From contig JAUCBJ010008014.1 in NCBI GenBank assembly GCA_032718475.1, forward strand, positions 1-64,000: DNA of 64,000 nt, written 5' to 3'. Position 1 is the stretch's first letter; each line of letters starts with the position of its first letter. A model generated the notes under the pieces. It ran no database searches and was not told the DNA's origin. It saw only the letters and a program-made list of their open reading frames with translations. The translations under genes and the position numbers were made by a program. This DNA comes from Nemertoderma westbladi. Lineage: Eukaryota > Xenacoelomorpha > Nemertodermatida > Nemertodermatidae. Of the stretch, positions 26,151 through 37,814 are shown piece after piece.

Positions 26151-26379
26151 TGCGAATTAATATTAATACTATGTTGAACTACAATAACTAAGTAATACTT
26201 TATCAATTAAATATTACTGTATGTTATGGAGTACATTATATGGCCTACACACTTTACACTTATACAGCCAACGGTTCTTAAAAAGGATAAAGTTCTTTAG
26301 GCCAACCCAACCCGGATCTCAGCGAATAATGAATTTCAACTAAATGCCATAATGTCTTTGGGGAACTGTTATAATCATT

Positions 26380-26505
26380 CTACAGTTCCCCAAAAGCACT
26401 CTGGCATTTTGGCATTTACGCTGGTTGCAATTATTTAGGTACCTGGAAAATGCCAAAATGCCAAAGTGCCTTTTGGGAACTATTCGTGTGACTTAGCCAC
26501 ACGTA
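26380..26505 (-). mobile_element. Short foldback element (MITE-like), copy 2, inverted
   Basis: This is the reverse complement of the element at 25,611-25,730, including the GTGTGACTTAGCCACACG flank. The two copies form an inverted pair with a ~650-bp spacer. A third remnant end (ATGTCTTTGGGGAACTG) sits just to the left at about 26,352-26,369, which suggests repeated insertions or an older, larger foldback. Confidence 0.7.
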
Positions 26506-26688
26506 TCGTACTCGGGCAGCTAGTATGGATTGTTCATAGAGTTATTGAGGTTAAAAGAGTTCGATGTTTCTGTAGACTATAGTACTGTAGTATGTATTTT
26601 GTTTGTTGAAAGTGAATAATAGATAACTTAACTGATTATTGTGATCAATGATTTTTAACTTTACTAATAGATATTACACCATACTTAG

Positions 26689-26791
26689 CTGACTTGGTAC
26701 CGTATTGACCTGACCATCTTGACCGGTACAAAACGTCCTATAGAAGACATTTTAGAGAAAATGAGCAAAGAAAATATGGCGACAGTGTCAA
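26689..26791 (+). CDS. Adhesion GPCR, candidate GAIN-domain exon
   Basis: A weak exon candidate. The acceptor would be CCATACTTAG|CTGACTTGG, or a later one at 26,755 (CATTTTAG|AGAAAATG). The frame is open for 34 codons and ends EKMSKENMATVS plus one base at the donor TCAA|GTAAAA. This phase-1 end joins exactly to the TT at the start of the next exon, giving NMATVSIYKLRPQ, which resembles the beta-strand segments of GAIN domains. The 5' end is uncertain, and the assignment rests on phase and a vague family resemblance. Earlier exons for the rest of the extracellular region must lie upstream. Confidence 0.42.
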
Positions 26792-26950
26792 GTAAAACTG
26801 AACGGACACAGACGGTGACTCAATTTAACTTATATTCGATATACAGTAGTACATGATTAAAATGTATAAATGAGTATCCATAAAATCCTTTCTTAACAAA
26901 CCGAACGCTGATAAGTTGAGATAATGTAACAAAATTACATACAACATTGC

Positions 26951-27070
26951 TTGCAAAGGTCACTTTTCAGCGTTAAAGACCCTTGTTTATTTATGTAAAC
27001 CTCCCACGCTGCGCTCGCTCGGTACATAAATAAACTCGGGTCATAACGCTGCAAAGCGCTACTTTGCACA
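26951..27070. mobile_element. Imperfect hairpin element (MITE-like)
   Basis: Two arms of about 45 bp are inverted copies of each other. The left arm runs TTGCAAAGG...CAGCGTTAAAGACCC...TTTATTTATGTA; the right runs TACATAAATAAAC...GGGTCATAACGCTGCAAAG. The loop CTCCCACGCTGCGCTCGCTC is GC-rich. The whole could fold into one long stem. It lies in the intron directly upstream of the first secure GAIN exon. Confidence 0.7.
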
Positions 27071-27183
27071 CAATTATGTGAATAGTTATATTTACCGGAG
27101 TTTTTTTACTTTTATGCTACTCCAGTACCAGCAAACAGATGTGTAAGGTTCCATTGGATTTATTTCTATATAGGTTATTATAG

Positions 27184-27358
27184 TTTACAAACTGCGACCA
27201 CAGGATGTTACCGAGCCCGTTGTAATTCCTCCTAAAGGCCTAGTTACCGAGAGAGACGGAGTCAACATTCCCGCTTCTGTTATATCAACTATTTCCGCTC
27301 AGTATGTCACTGTCGTTGGTTCGTTCTTCCCGACATTGGAAGCGGCGGATCACAAAAG
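27184..27358 (+). CDS. Adhesion GPCR exon: GAIN domain
   Basis: Acceptor GGTTATTATAG|TTTAC, donor CAAAAG|GTTATA. In the frame shared with all later exons it reads YKLRPQDVTEP, then PPKGLVTERDGVNIPASVIS, AQYVTVVGSFFPTLE and AADHK. This pattern (a conserved IPASVI-type strand followed by a VVG-FF-tLE strand) is the core of the GAIN domain, the autoproteolysis-inducing fold that precedes the GPS in adhesion GPCRs. The exon enters in phase 1 and leaves in phase 2, fitting the next exon (AG|C gives Ser). A second possible acceptor at 27,203 (CGACCACAG|GATG) would shorten it in frame by seven codons. No standard ORF scan shows it because it has no usable start codon. Confidence 0.86.
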
Positions 27359-27924
27359 GTTATATTAGTGCAGAATTAGTTTCAGTTTCAGTTTAATTTG
27401 AGATATTAATTAAATTGGTTCGCACATTTTTATCCCATATTTTGTGTATTTCGTTTTTGTACCGTTATAGGGCTTATTTCTGTCAAAAAAACGTATGTTT
27501 GTTTGTCTTTCTGTATGTTTGTTGCACATCGATATTGGCTTGACATATTTTTGGTAAAGTCTGATTTCAGCGTACCCTGTCATCCGACATATGGATTATG
27601 TTATATCGTTCAATCGTTGTATGCAGTTCACCAAACTGTACAATCATATTAAAACAAACTCCAAGATCGGTTCTCGAGATATCATAAAATTATATTCAAT
27701 TATAGAAGACCGTTAGGGCTTACTTGTTAAGATGTGTGCCGCTATAACTCTGTCAAACTGTATCAAACTTATCGACAACAGTTACGTAATCGATAATTTC
27801 TTGTTCTTTTGATAAAATTGTTTGGATTTAGAAGATTTGAAGTTTGGATAAATTTGTATTCAGAATAAGTTTTATGAGAATAAGTTTTTAGAATTTTGAG
27901 TAAAAATTAAATTATTTAATTTAG

Positions 27925-28031
27925 CAATGAAACCGTGGCTACTAAAGTAATCTCTTTAACGATAGATCCACCACCCAACACCCCGTTAGAAGACCCAATA
28001 TCGTATCGGCTGGAACTTCTAACTCCAAAAG
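27925..28031 (+). CDS. Adhesion GPCR exon: GAIN domain, segment before the GPS
   Basis: Acceptor TTATTTAATTTAG|CAATG, donor CCAAAAG|GTAAGT. The frame gives NETVATKVISLTIDPPP, then NTPLEDPISYRLELLTPK. The last part is the LEDPI-strand typical of GAIN domains just before the GPS: a strand with a Pro-rich turn leading to a 'v.i.l.h' type strand. It enters in phase 2 and leaves in phase 1, matching both neighbours. The following intron (28,032-35,621, 7.6 kb) is almost wholly the 62-bp array. Confidence 0.92.
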
Positions 28032-28627
28032 GTAAGTAATTAGCACAAACCTTAACAAATCGGTAATTGGACTCAATCAGAACCAAAAAGGAAGGCAAAA
28101 TCGGTACGTTATGTTTAAAGATATCAAAGAAATTTAAGAAAATATATGATATGGGTTTAATCTCAGAAACTTTCGGTTGTACTCATAGACTACTCAGCGG
28201 TATAGAACAGACGTGATCCAATTACAATGTCTGTATGTTAATGTTTGTGTAAATACTACAAGTACGAAAATCCTAACTGTAAACTTAGATAACTGTAAAC
28301 TTTCCTTTATTTGCTTTGTGTTCATTTGTTGGGTGGCCTTGTTTGTCACGCAGAAAACAACTGGCATCTAAAATAACTACTCTAATATACTAAATATTTT
28401 ACCAAGGCTACGAAAATCCATTGGAATCAAAGCTCTGACTATCAGATGATATATTTCCAGAGCCTCTGTTAAATATCAGCCCCTGTCGGTATGCTACAAC
28501 AATACACACACAGATGTTTCATATAGCATAATATATATTGTTCACTTAGCAAACAAGGCATTGTACAACCTCTAGAACAAAATCTAATTACCAAAACCCA
28601 GCACCACCCTGCAGCTACTACGGATGT

Positions 28628-31600
28628 GACCTCCCGACCACTCCCACCGTTGAACTGATGTATCCTATTGGTAGTGGCCGATATATTCGGACCTCCCGAC
28701 CACTCCCACCGTTGAACTGATGTATCCTATTGGTAGTGGCCGATATATTCGGACCTCCCGACCACTCCCACCGTTGAACTGATGTATCCTATTGGTAGTG
28801 GCCGATATATTCGGACCTCCCGACCACTCCCACCGTTGAACTGATGTATCCTATTGGTAGTGGCCGATATATTCGGACCTCCCGACCACTCCCACCGTTG
28901 AACTGATGTATCCTATTGGTAGTGGCCGATATATTCGGACCTCCCGACCACTCCCACCGTTGAACTGATGTATCCTATTGGTAGTGGCCGATATATTCGG
29001 ACCTCCCGACCACTCCCACCGTTGAACTGATGTATCCTATTGGTAGTGGCCGATATATTCGGACCTCCCGACCACTCCCACCGTTGAACTGATGTATCCT
29101 ATTGGTAGTGGCCGATATATTCGGACCTCCCGACCACTCCCACCGTTGAACTGATGTATCCTATTGGTAGTGGCCGATATATTCGGACCTCCCGACCACT
29201 CCCACCGTTGAACTGATGTATCCTATTGGTAGTGGCCGATATATTCGGACCTCCCGACCACTCCCACCGTTGAACTGATGTATCCTATTGGTAGTGGCCG
29301 ATATATTCGGACCTCCCGACCACTCCCACCGTTGAACTGATGTATCCTATTGGTAGTGGCCGATATATTCGGACCTCCCGACCACTCCCACCGTTGAACT
29401 GATGTATCCTATTGGTAGTGGCCGATATATTCGGACCTCCCGACCACTCCCACCGTTGAACTGATGTATCCTATTGGTAGTGGCCGATATATTCGGACCT
29501 CCCGACCACTCCCACCGTTGAACTGATGTATCCTATTGGTAGTGGCCGATATATTCGGACCTCCCGACCACTCCCACCGTTGAACTGATGTATCCTATTG
29601 GTAGTGGCCGATATATTCGGACCTCCCGACCACTCCCACCGTTGAACTGATGTATCCTATTGGTAGTGGCCGATATATTCGGACCTCCCGACCACTCCCA
29701 CCGTTGAACTGATGTATCCTATTGGTAGTGGCCGATATATTCGGACCTCCCGACCACTCCCACCGTTGAACTGATGTATCCTATTGGTAGTGGCCGATAT
29801 ATTCGGACCTCCCGACCACTCCCACCGTTGAACTGATGTATCCTATTGGTAGTGGCCGATATATTCGGACCTCCCGACCACTCCCACCGTTGAACTGATG
29901 TATCCTATTGGTAGTGGCCGATATATTCGGACCTCCCGACCACTCCCACCGTTGAACTGATGTATCCTATTGGTAGTGGCCGATATATTCGGACCTCCCG
30001 ACCACTCCCACCGTTGAACTGATGTATCCTATTGGTAGTGGCCGATATATTCGGACCTCCCGACCACTCCCACCGTTGAACTGATGTATCCTATTGGTAG
30101 TGGCCGATATATTCGGACCTCCCGACCACTCCCACCGTTGAACTGATGTATCCTATTGGTAGTGGCCGATATATTCGGACCTCCCGACCACTCCCACCGT
30201 TGAACTGATGTATCCTATTGGTAGTGGCCGATATATTCGGACCTCCCGACCACTCCCACCGTTGAACTGATGTATCCTATTGGTAGTGGCCGATATATTC
30301 GGACCTCCCGACCACTCCCACCGTTGAACTGATGTATCCTATTGGTAGTGGCCGATATATTCGGACCTCCCGACCACTCCCACCGTTGAACTGATGTATC
30401 CTATTGGTAGTGGCCGATATATTCGGACCTCCCGACCACTCCCACCGTTGAACTGATGTATCCTATTGGTAGTGGCCGATATATTCGGACCTCCCGACCA
30501 CTCCCACCGTTGAACTGATGTATCCTATTGGTAGTGGCCGATATATTCGGACCTCCCGACCACTCCCACCGTTGAACTGATGTATCCTATTGGTAGTGGC
30601 CGATATATTCGGACCTCCCGACCACTCCCACCGTTGAACTGATGTATCCTATTGGTAGTGGCCGATATATTCGGACCTCCCGACCACTCCCACCGTTGAA
30701 CTGATGTATCCTATTGGTAGTGGCCGATATATTCGGACCTCCCGACCACTCCCACCGTTGAACTGATGTATCCTATTGGTAGTGGCCGATATATTCGGAC
30801 CTCCCGACCACTCCCACCGTTGAACTGATGTATCCTATTGGTAGTGGCCGATATATTCGGACCTCCCGACCACTCCCACCGTTGAACTGATGTATCCTAT
30901 TGGTAGTGGCCGATATATTCGGACCTCCCGACCACTCCCACCGTTGAACTGATGTATCCTATTGGTAGTGGCCGATATATTCGGACCTCCCGACCACTCC
31001 CACCGTTGAACTGATGTATCCTATTGGTAGTGGCCGATATATTCGGACCTCCCGACCACTCCCACCGTTGAACTGATGTATCCTATTGGTAGTGGCCGAT
31101 ATATTCGGACCTCCCGACCACTCCCACCGTTGAACTGATGTATCCTATTGGTAGTGGCCGATATATTCGGACCTCCCGACCACTCCCACCGTTGAACTGA
31201 TGTATCCTATTGGTAGTGGCCGATATATTCGGACCTCCCGACCACTCCCACCGTTGAACTGATGTATCCTATTGGTAGTGGCCGATATATTCGGACCTCC
31301 CGACCACTCCCACCGTTGAACTGATGTATCCTATTGGTAGTGGCCGATATATTCGGACCTCCCGACCACTCCCACCGTTGAACTGATGTATCCTATTGGT
31401 AGTGGCCGATATATTCGGACCTCCCGACCACTCCCACCGTTGAACTGATGTATCCTATTGGTAGTGGCCGATATATTCGGACCTCCCGACCACTCCCACC
31501 GTTGAACTGATGTATCCTATTGGTAGTGGCCGATATATTCGGACCTCCCGACCACTCCCACCGTTGAACTGATGTATCCTATTGGTAGTGGCCGATATAT

Positions 31601-34600
31601 TCGGACCTCCCGACCACTCCCACCGTTGAACTGATGTATCCTATTGGTAGTGGCCGATATATTCGGACCTCCCGACCACTCCCACCGTTGAACTGATGTA
31701 TCCTATTGGTAGTGGCCGATATATTCGGACCTCCCGACCACTCCCACCGTTGAACTGATGTATCCTATTGGTAGTGGCCGATATATTCGGACCTCCCGAC
31801 CACTCCCACCGTTGAACTGATGTATCCTATTGGTAGTGGCCGATATATTCGGACCTCCCGACCACTCCCACCGTTGAACTGATGTATCCTATTGGTAGTG
31901 GCCGATATATTCGGACCTCCCGACCACTCCCACCGTTGAACTGATGTATCCTATTGGTAGTGGCCGATATATTCGGACCTCCCGACCACTCCCACCGTTG
32001 AACTGATGTATCCTATTGGTAGTGGCCGATATATTCGGACCTCCCGACCACTCCCACCGTTGAACTGATGTATCCTATTGGTAGTGGCCGATATATTCGG
32101 ACCTCCCGACCACTCCCACCGTTGAACTGATGTATCCTATTGGTAGTGGCCGATATATTCGGACCTCCCGACCACTCCCACCGTTGAACTGATGTATCCT
32201 ATTGGTAGTGGCCGATATATTCGGACCTCCCGACCACTCCCACCGTTGAACTGATGTATCCTATTGGTAGTGGCCGATATATTCGGACCTCCCGACCACT
32301 CCCACCGTTGAACTGATGTATCCTATTGGTAGTGGCCGATATATTCGGACCTCCCGACCACTCCCACCGTTGAACTGATGTATCCTATTGGTAGTGGCCG
32401 ATATATTCGGACCTCCCGACCACTCCCACCGTTGAACTGATGTATCCTATTGGTAGTGGCCGATATATTCGGACCTCCCGACCACTCCCACCGTTGAACT
32501 GATGTATCCTATTGGTAGTGGCCGATATATTCGGACCTCCCGACCACTCCCACCGTTGAACTGATGTATCCTATTGGTAGTGGCCGATATATTCGGACCT
32601 CCCGACCACTCCCACCGTTGAACTGATGTATCCTATTGGTAGTGGCCGATATATTCGGACCTCCCGACCACTCCCACCGTTGAACTGATGTATCCTATTG
32701 GTAGTGGCCGATATATTCGGACCTCCCGACCACTCCCACCGTTGAACTGATGTATCCTATTGGTAGTGGCCGATATATTCGGACCTCCCGACCACTCCCA
32801 CCGTTGAACTGATGTATCCTATTGGTAGTGGCCGATATATTCGGACCTCCCGACCACTCCCACCGTTGAACTGATGTATCCTATTGGTAGTGGCCGATAT
32901 ATTCGGACCTCCCGACCACTCCCACCGTTGAACTGATGTATCCTATTGGTAGTGGCCGATATATTCGGACCTCCCGACCACTCCCACCGTTGAACTGATG
33001 TATCCTATTGGTAGTGGCCGATATATTCGGACCTCCCGACCACTCCCACCGTTGAACTGATGTATCCTATTGGTAGTGGCCGATATATTCGGACCTCCCG
33101 ACCACTCCCACCGTTGAACTGATGTATCCTATTGGTAGTGGCCGATATATTCGGACCTCCCGACCACTCCCACCGTTGAACTGATGTATCCTATTGGTAG
33201 TGGCCGATATATTCGGACCTCCCGACCACTCCCACCGTTGAACTGATGTATCCTATTGGTAGTGGCCGATATATTCGGACCTCCCGACCACTCCCACCGT
33301 TGAACTGATGTATCCTATTGGTAGTGGCCGATATATTCGGACCTCCCGACCACTCCCACCGTTGAACTGATGTATCCTATTGGTAGTGGCCGATATATTC
33401 GGACCTCCCGACCACTCCCACCGTTGAACTGATGTATCCTATTGGTAGTGGCCGATATATTCGGACCTCCCGACCACTCCCACCGTTGAACTGATGTATC
33501 CTATTGGTAGTGGCCGATATATTCGGACCTCCCGACCACTCCCACCGTTGAACTGATGTATCCTATTGGTAGTGGCCGATATATTCGGACCTCCCGACCA
33601 CTCCCACCGTTGAACTGATGTATCCTATTGGTAGTGGCCGATATATTCGGACCTCCCGACCACTCCCACCGTTGAACTGATGTATCCTATTGGTAGTGGC
33701 CGATATATTCGGACCTCCCGACCACTCCCACCGTTGAACTGATGTATCCTATTGGTAGTGGCCGATATATTCGGACCTCCCGACCACTCCCACCGTTGAA
33801 CTGATGTATCCTATTGGTAGTGGCCGATATATTCGGACCTCCCGACCACTCCCACCGTTGAACTGATGTATCCTATTGGTAGTGGCCGATATATTCGGAC
33901 CTCCCGACCACTCCCACCGTTGAACTGATGTATCCTATTGGTAGTGGCCGATATATTCGGACCTCCCGACCACTCCCACCGTTGAACTGATGTATCCTAT
34001 TGGTAGTGGCCGATATATTCGGACCTCCCGACCACTCCCACCGTTGAACTGATGTATCCTATTGGTAGTGGCCGATATATTCGGACCTCCCGACCACTCC
34101 CACCGTTGAACTGATGTATCCTATTGGTAGTGGCCGATATATTCGGACCTCCCGACCACTCCCACCGTTGAACTGATGTATCCTATTGGTAGTGGCCGAT
34201 ATATTCGGACCTCCCGACCACTCCCACCGTTGAACTGATGTATCCTATTGGTAGTGGCCGATATATTCGGACCTCCCGACCACTCCCACCGTTGAACTGA
34301 TGTATCCTATTGGTAGTGGCCGATATATTCGGACCTCCCGACCACTCCCACCGTTGAACTGATGTATCCTATTGGTAGTGGCCGATATATTCGGACCTCC
34401 CGACCACTCCCACCGTTGAACTGATGTATCCTATTGGTAGTGGCCGATATATTCGGACCTCCCGACCACTCCCACCGTTGAACTGATGTATCCTATTGGT
34501 AGTGGCCGATATATTCGGACCTCCCGACCACTCCCACCGTTGAACTGATGTATCCTATTGGTAGTGGCCGATATATTCGGACCTCCCGACCACTCCCACC

Positions 34601-35547
34601 GTTGAACTGATGTATCCTATTGGTAGTGGCCGATATATTCGGACCTCCCGACCACTCCCACCGTTGAACTGATGTATCCTATTGGTAGTGGCCGATATAT
34701 TCGGACCTCCCGACCACTCCCACCGTTGAACTGATGTATCCTATTGGTAGTGGCCGATATATTCGGACCTCCCGACCACTCCCACCGTTGAACTGATGTA
34801 TCCTATTGGTAGTGGCCGATATATTCGGACCTCCCGACCACTCCCACCGTTGAACTGATGTATCCTATTGGTAGTGGCCGATATATTCGGACCTCCCGAC
34901 CACTCCCACCGTTGAACTGATGTATCCTATTGGTAGTGGCCGATATATTCGGACCTCCCGACCACTCCCACCGTTGAACTGATGTATCCTATTGGTAGTG
35001 GCCGATATATTCGGACCTCCCGACCACTCCCACCGTTGAACTGATGTATCCTATTGGTAGTGGCCGATATATTCGGACCTCCCGACCACTCCCACCGTTG
35101 AACTGATGTATCCTATTGGTAGTGGCCGATATATTCGGACCTCCCGACCACTCCCACCGTTGAACTGATGTATCCTATTGGTAGTGGCCGATATATTCGG
35201 ACCTCCCGACCACTCCCACCGTTGAACTGATGTATCCTATTGGTAGTGGCCGATATATTCGGACCTCCCGACCACTCCCACCGTTGAACTGATGTATCCT
35301 ATTGGTAGTGGCCGATATATTCGGACCTCCCGACCACTCCCACCGTTGAACTGATGTATCCTATTGGTAGTGGCCGATATATTCGGACCTCCCGACCACT
35401 CCCACCGTTGAACTGATGTATCCTATTGGTAGTGGCCGATATATTCGGACCTCCCGACCACTCCCACCGTTGAACTGATGTATCCTATTGGTAGTGGCCG
35501 ATATATTCGGACCTCCCGACCACTCCCACCGTTGAACTGATGTATCC
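28628..35547 (+). repeat. 62-bp minisatellite array, copies essentially identical (array C)
   Basis: The period is exactly 62 bp (checked from the spacing of successive GGACCTCCCG words). The unit runs GACCTCCCGACCACTCCCAC, CGTTGAACTGATGTATCCTA, TTGGTAGTGGCCGATATATT, CG. The span of 6,920 bp gives about 111.6 copies. I noticed no base difference between copies, in sharp contrast to the other arrays. The array ends inside a unit at 35,547, only 74 bp before the GPS exon. It contains no evident splice junction of the neighbouring exons. A 105-codon frame on the - strand overlapping its right end is a repeat translation. Confidence 0.98.
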
Positions 35548-35621
35548 ATGTTAAATTTCGACCAAAACATCTTATTAAATTGAATTTGTAATATTTTAGA
35601 ACAATAAATTAATTGTTTTAG

Positions 35622-35779
35622 AGAGCGACCAGACACCAATGTGTGTCTACTGGGACCCCAGTAACTCCTCTTGGTCACCCAAAGGTCTCCAGTTGCTAAG
35701 CAACACCACGGAATTAGTAGACTGCCAGTCCGACCATTTAACTAACTTCGCTGTTCTTATGGTACCAGTTGCTTATGAG
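35622..35779 (+). CDS. Adhesion GPCR exon: GPS motif and tethered agonist
   Basis: Acceptor AATTGTTTTAG|AGAGC, donor TATGAG|GTAAGT. The frame reads CVYWDPSNSSWSPKGLQLL, then a C-x5-HLTNFAVLM segment and VPVAYE. This is a textbook GPCR proteolysis site: paired Cys and Trp residues, a W-S-P-K-G turn, and Cys-Gln-Ser-Asp-His-Leu-Thr. In the family, self-cleavage occurs between Leu and Thr of HL/T. The residues after the cut (TNFAVLM) form the tethered agonist that activates the 7TM bundle. All catalytic features are intact, so the receptor should self-cleave. It enters in phase 1 and leaves in phase 0. This exon identifies the gene most firmly. The next intron (4.3 kb) holds a nested gene and retrotransposon fragments. 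Confidence 0.97.
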
Positions 35780-35819
35780 GTAAGTTGATTGTTATTTTTA
35801 ATAAACCTTTATTTATATT

Positions 35820-35862
35820 TATATATATTATACTTATATATTATATATAACTTTATATATTG
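35820..35862. repeat. AT microsatellite-like stretch
   Basis: A run of TATATTTATATATAT-type sequence in the intron after the GPS exon. It is simple sequence with no further signal. Confidence 0.7.
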
Positions 35863-35984
35863 TACCCTCAGGGTAGAGAGACTTATAATTAACTAAATTA
35901 TATAAGATATAAGTGCCTACTACAGTAATTAAGCATTAAACCAACAGAGTATTATTTGAGTACAACACTGCCCACAACACATAA

Positions 35985-36080
35985 CCGCTAAATAATTAAA
36001 ATAAAAACAAATCACATAAAACCGGTAAATAATTAAAATAAAAACAAATCACATAAAACCGCTAAATAATTAAAATAAAA
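35985..36080. repeat. 37-bp tandem repeat, about 2.5 copies
   Basis: The word ACCG(C/G)TAAATAATTAAAAT recurs at 37-bp spacing (35,985, 36,022, 36,059), followed by AAAACAAATCACATAAA. It lies just beyond the 3' end of the nested - strand gene. Confidence 0.85.
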
Positions 36081-36100
36081 CATTACCATTTTGTATGTAT

Positions 36101-36106
36101 TTTATT
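36101..36106 (-). terminator. Poly(A) signal for the nested LRAT-like gene (candidate)
   Basis: AATAAA on the - strand (TTTATT on +), about 200 nt beyond the stop codon of the gene at 36,303-37,088. The distance is normal for a short 3' UTR. Other AT-rich matches nearby are possible. Confidence 0.45.
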
Positions 36107-36302
36107 GTCTTAATATAAATATTATTCTTTAAGAAAATATAAATTTAATAGTAATTTGCAAATGTTAACATGTAACATAAACTAACGTTAAAAGGGTAAA
36201 TTGGTTTGCTGAATAGAACGGAAGTTGTTAAACTATCTGGTTGTTTAACTACAATAAACTATGGAGTATTATTATTGACTAACAATTAAGAGTCTCTATA
36301 AC

Positions 36303-37088
36303 TTATACATCAATTGTGTTATAATTTTCTTTAATTCTATTCTTTGCAAGCCTTTCCTTGGATATGTTACGATCTCGGTTTTTTGAATAAATATTAAAAA
36401 AAGTTCCCATACAGATAATTATCATACCTACACCACTAACAGACATAGTACCGATACCCATAGGGAATAAATAATTATTTGTAGTATCATACACAGAACC
36501 TATTATAAACCCGACAGATGACATTAAATGGATAATAAAAATGATTACCATAATTGTTAATACTGTCCTCTGCTTAGGAGTCAACTTTGTGCCAATGGTT
36601 GTAACACCCGCGTTTTCAACGGCCTCTGCGAACCCGAGACATGTAGCGACCTCCATGACCCATTCCTGGCAATTCCGGTTTATGAGTCTGTATAATCTTC
36701 CGTTCACATCGTTATTCATAACAGCATCCCGCACTTGGTCGAGAGTAACCTTTATTTCCACGATCTTTATAGCATCGTCAGGGATTTTATCTGTTCCTTG
36801 ACCGAGTTCATTCCAGAATGCTTTTATTCTGAAGCCGGATTTCCCCAGTTCCGCACGGATAACTTCCTTAGAATCGTGGCAGTAGATAATGAGGGCCCAA
36901 TGGGTGAGTGGTGTTGGTTCCTTCATTAGTTGTGCGTTCAATTGGTCTGCAGGTTTAGATGGCCTGGAGCTTCTAGTTGATTTGATGGTGGCGTCCAGGA
37001 CTTTTCCGGTAATGTAAAACGACTTGATCTGCATTTGATCAGATAGTTTTTCCACCACTATCTGTGTTTCCACCTCAGCATTAGCCAT
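36303..37088 (-). CDS. LRAT-like (HWAL/NCQ) papain-fold protein with two C-terminal membrane segments
   Basis: A single uninterrupted 261-residue frame. It carries the two marks of the LRAT/HRASLS (circularly permuted NlpC/P60-like) fold: THWALI with the candidate catalytic His63, and NRNCQEWVMEVATCLG with candidate nucleophile Cys140. These correspond to HWAI and NCEHFV in HRASLS proteins. Members of that superfamily are thiol acyltransferases or lipases acting on membrane lipids; substrate cannot be inferred here. Two hydrophobic segments follow (about residues 175-199 and 207-234), then a basic tail, so it should be membrane-anchored with the enzyme domain N-terminal. The spacing between His and Cys (77 residues) is longer than I would expect for HRASLS. 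The gene is intronless and nested in reverse inside a receptor intron, suggesting a retrocopy or an independent nested gene. The start is the first ATG; the frame shows no break. Confidence 0.85.
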   Translation of the reverse strand: MANAEVETQIVVEKLSDQMQIKSFYITGKVLDATIKSTRSSRPSKPADQLNAQLMKEPTPLTHWALIIYCHDSKEVIRAELGKSGFRIKAFWNELGQGTDKIPDDAIKIVEIKVTLDQVRDAVMNNDVNGRLYRLINRNCQEWVMEVATCLGFAEAVENAGVTTIGTKLTPKQRTVLTIMVIIFIIHLMSSVGFIIGSVYDTTNNYLFPMGIGTMSVSGVGMIIICMGTFFNIYSKNRDRNISKERLAKNRIKENYNTIDV

Positions 37089-37559
37089 AGTGCATTACTT
37101 GCATAAGACGTATGAGTTTTACAGTATTAAGGTCCCCACAAATGCTGTAAGCATGGGAGCTCTTCCCATCTTATTAAACAAATACTTGGTGTGTTACAGA
37201 TTAGATGGTGTATTTATATTATACTATACCATGCAGTACATTAAATTTTATTATTTCATAGAAATTAATGTTTTTTTTCTTCAATCAATCTACAATATGC
37301 AAAAATCTTGATAATTATCATATTTATATAGAAATAGTACGAAGTACACTTCCGTTTTTAAATAAACAAAGCCAAACTTACACTACCTACTACCGCAATG
37401 CAGCATTATTACATCATAATCTATTTTTATTGATTAATAATATCCATTTAATAATATAGCCGGCATAGCATTCTTAATGCACGACGCTGCATCACAGCAA
37501 ACCAATTTATTGTAGATTGTATGGTGGTAGCACAACCTACCAACATCTACCAACACAAT

Positions 37560-37662
37560 TATTTGTTAGCCTACTCCAGTAAGCATGTGCAGCGGCAATG
37601 CAGCAGGCCTATTATAGTAGTATTAGTAATATAGATAGATAGATATATATATAGAAGATATA
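37560..37662 (+). mobile_element. 3'-end remnant of a non-LTR retrotransposon plus GATA microsatellite
   Basis: GCAGCGGCAATGCAGCAGGCC and the TAGTAGTATTAGTA tail match in layout the sequence that follows the reverse-transcriptase fragment at 39.48 kb (CAGCTGCAATGCAGCATGCC, then ACTAGTAGTAGT). It is therefore probably a second, severely 5'-truncated copy of the same element. A short (GATA)n run follows at about 37,634-37,650. Confidence 0.55.
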
Positions 37663-37814
37663 TAGGAAAAGTATTTTATGCTCCCGAAACATAATTTAAC
37701 GTCTTATGGTAGATCTATCTATTAATATTTGATTCCTAGAGGTGAAATTTTGAGATTTATTTTTAATGAAATCATATATTTTTGGCTCTAAAGGCACATT
37801 GGAAAACAATCTTT

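Larger units (their letters stand above)
24979..26688. other. Intergenic or intronic region with inverted-repeat elements
   Basis: Apart from the elements listed separately, this region holds no gene I can support. Just left of it a 12-bp palindrome (AGTGACCGTCACT region, about 24,979-24,990) abuts the signal-peptide start. A stretch at 25,281-25,369 has an acceptor (GCCTTAG|A), an open frame of 29 codons and a donor (TTG|GTGAGG). Its splice phase does not match the next candidate receptor exon, so I do not call it. Confidence 0.4.

Noticed and set aside
28628-35547. Array C as a junction-derived array
   Set aside because: I compared the unit with the end of the preceding exon and the start of the GPS exon and found no shared sequence or strong splice motif.
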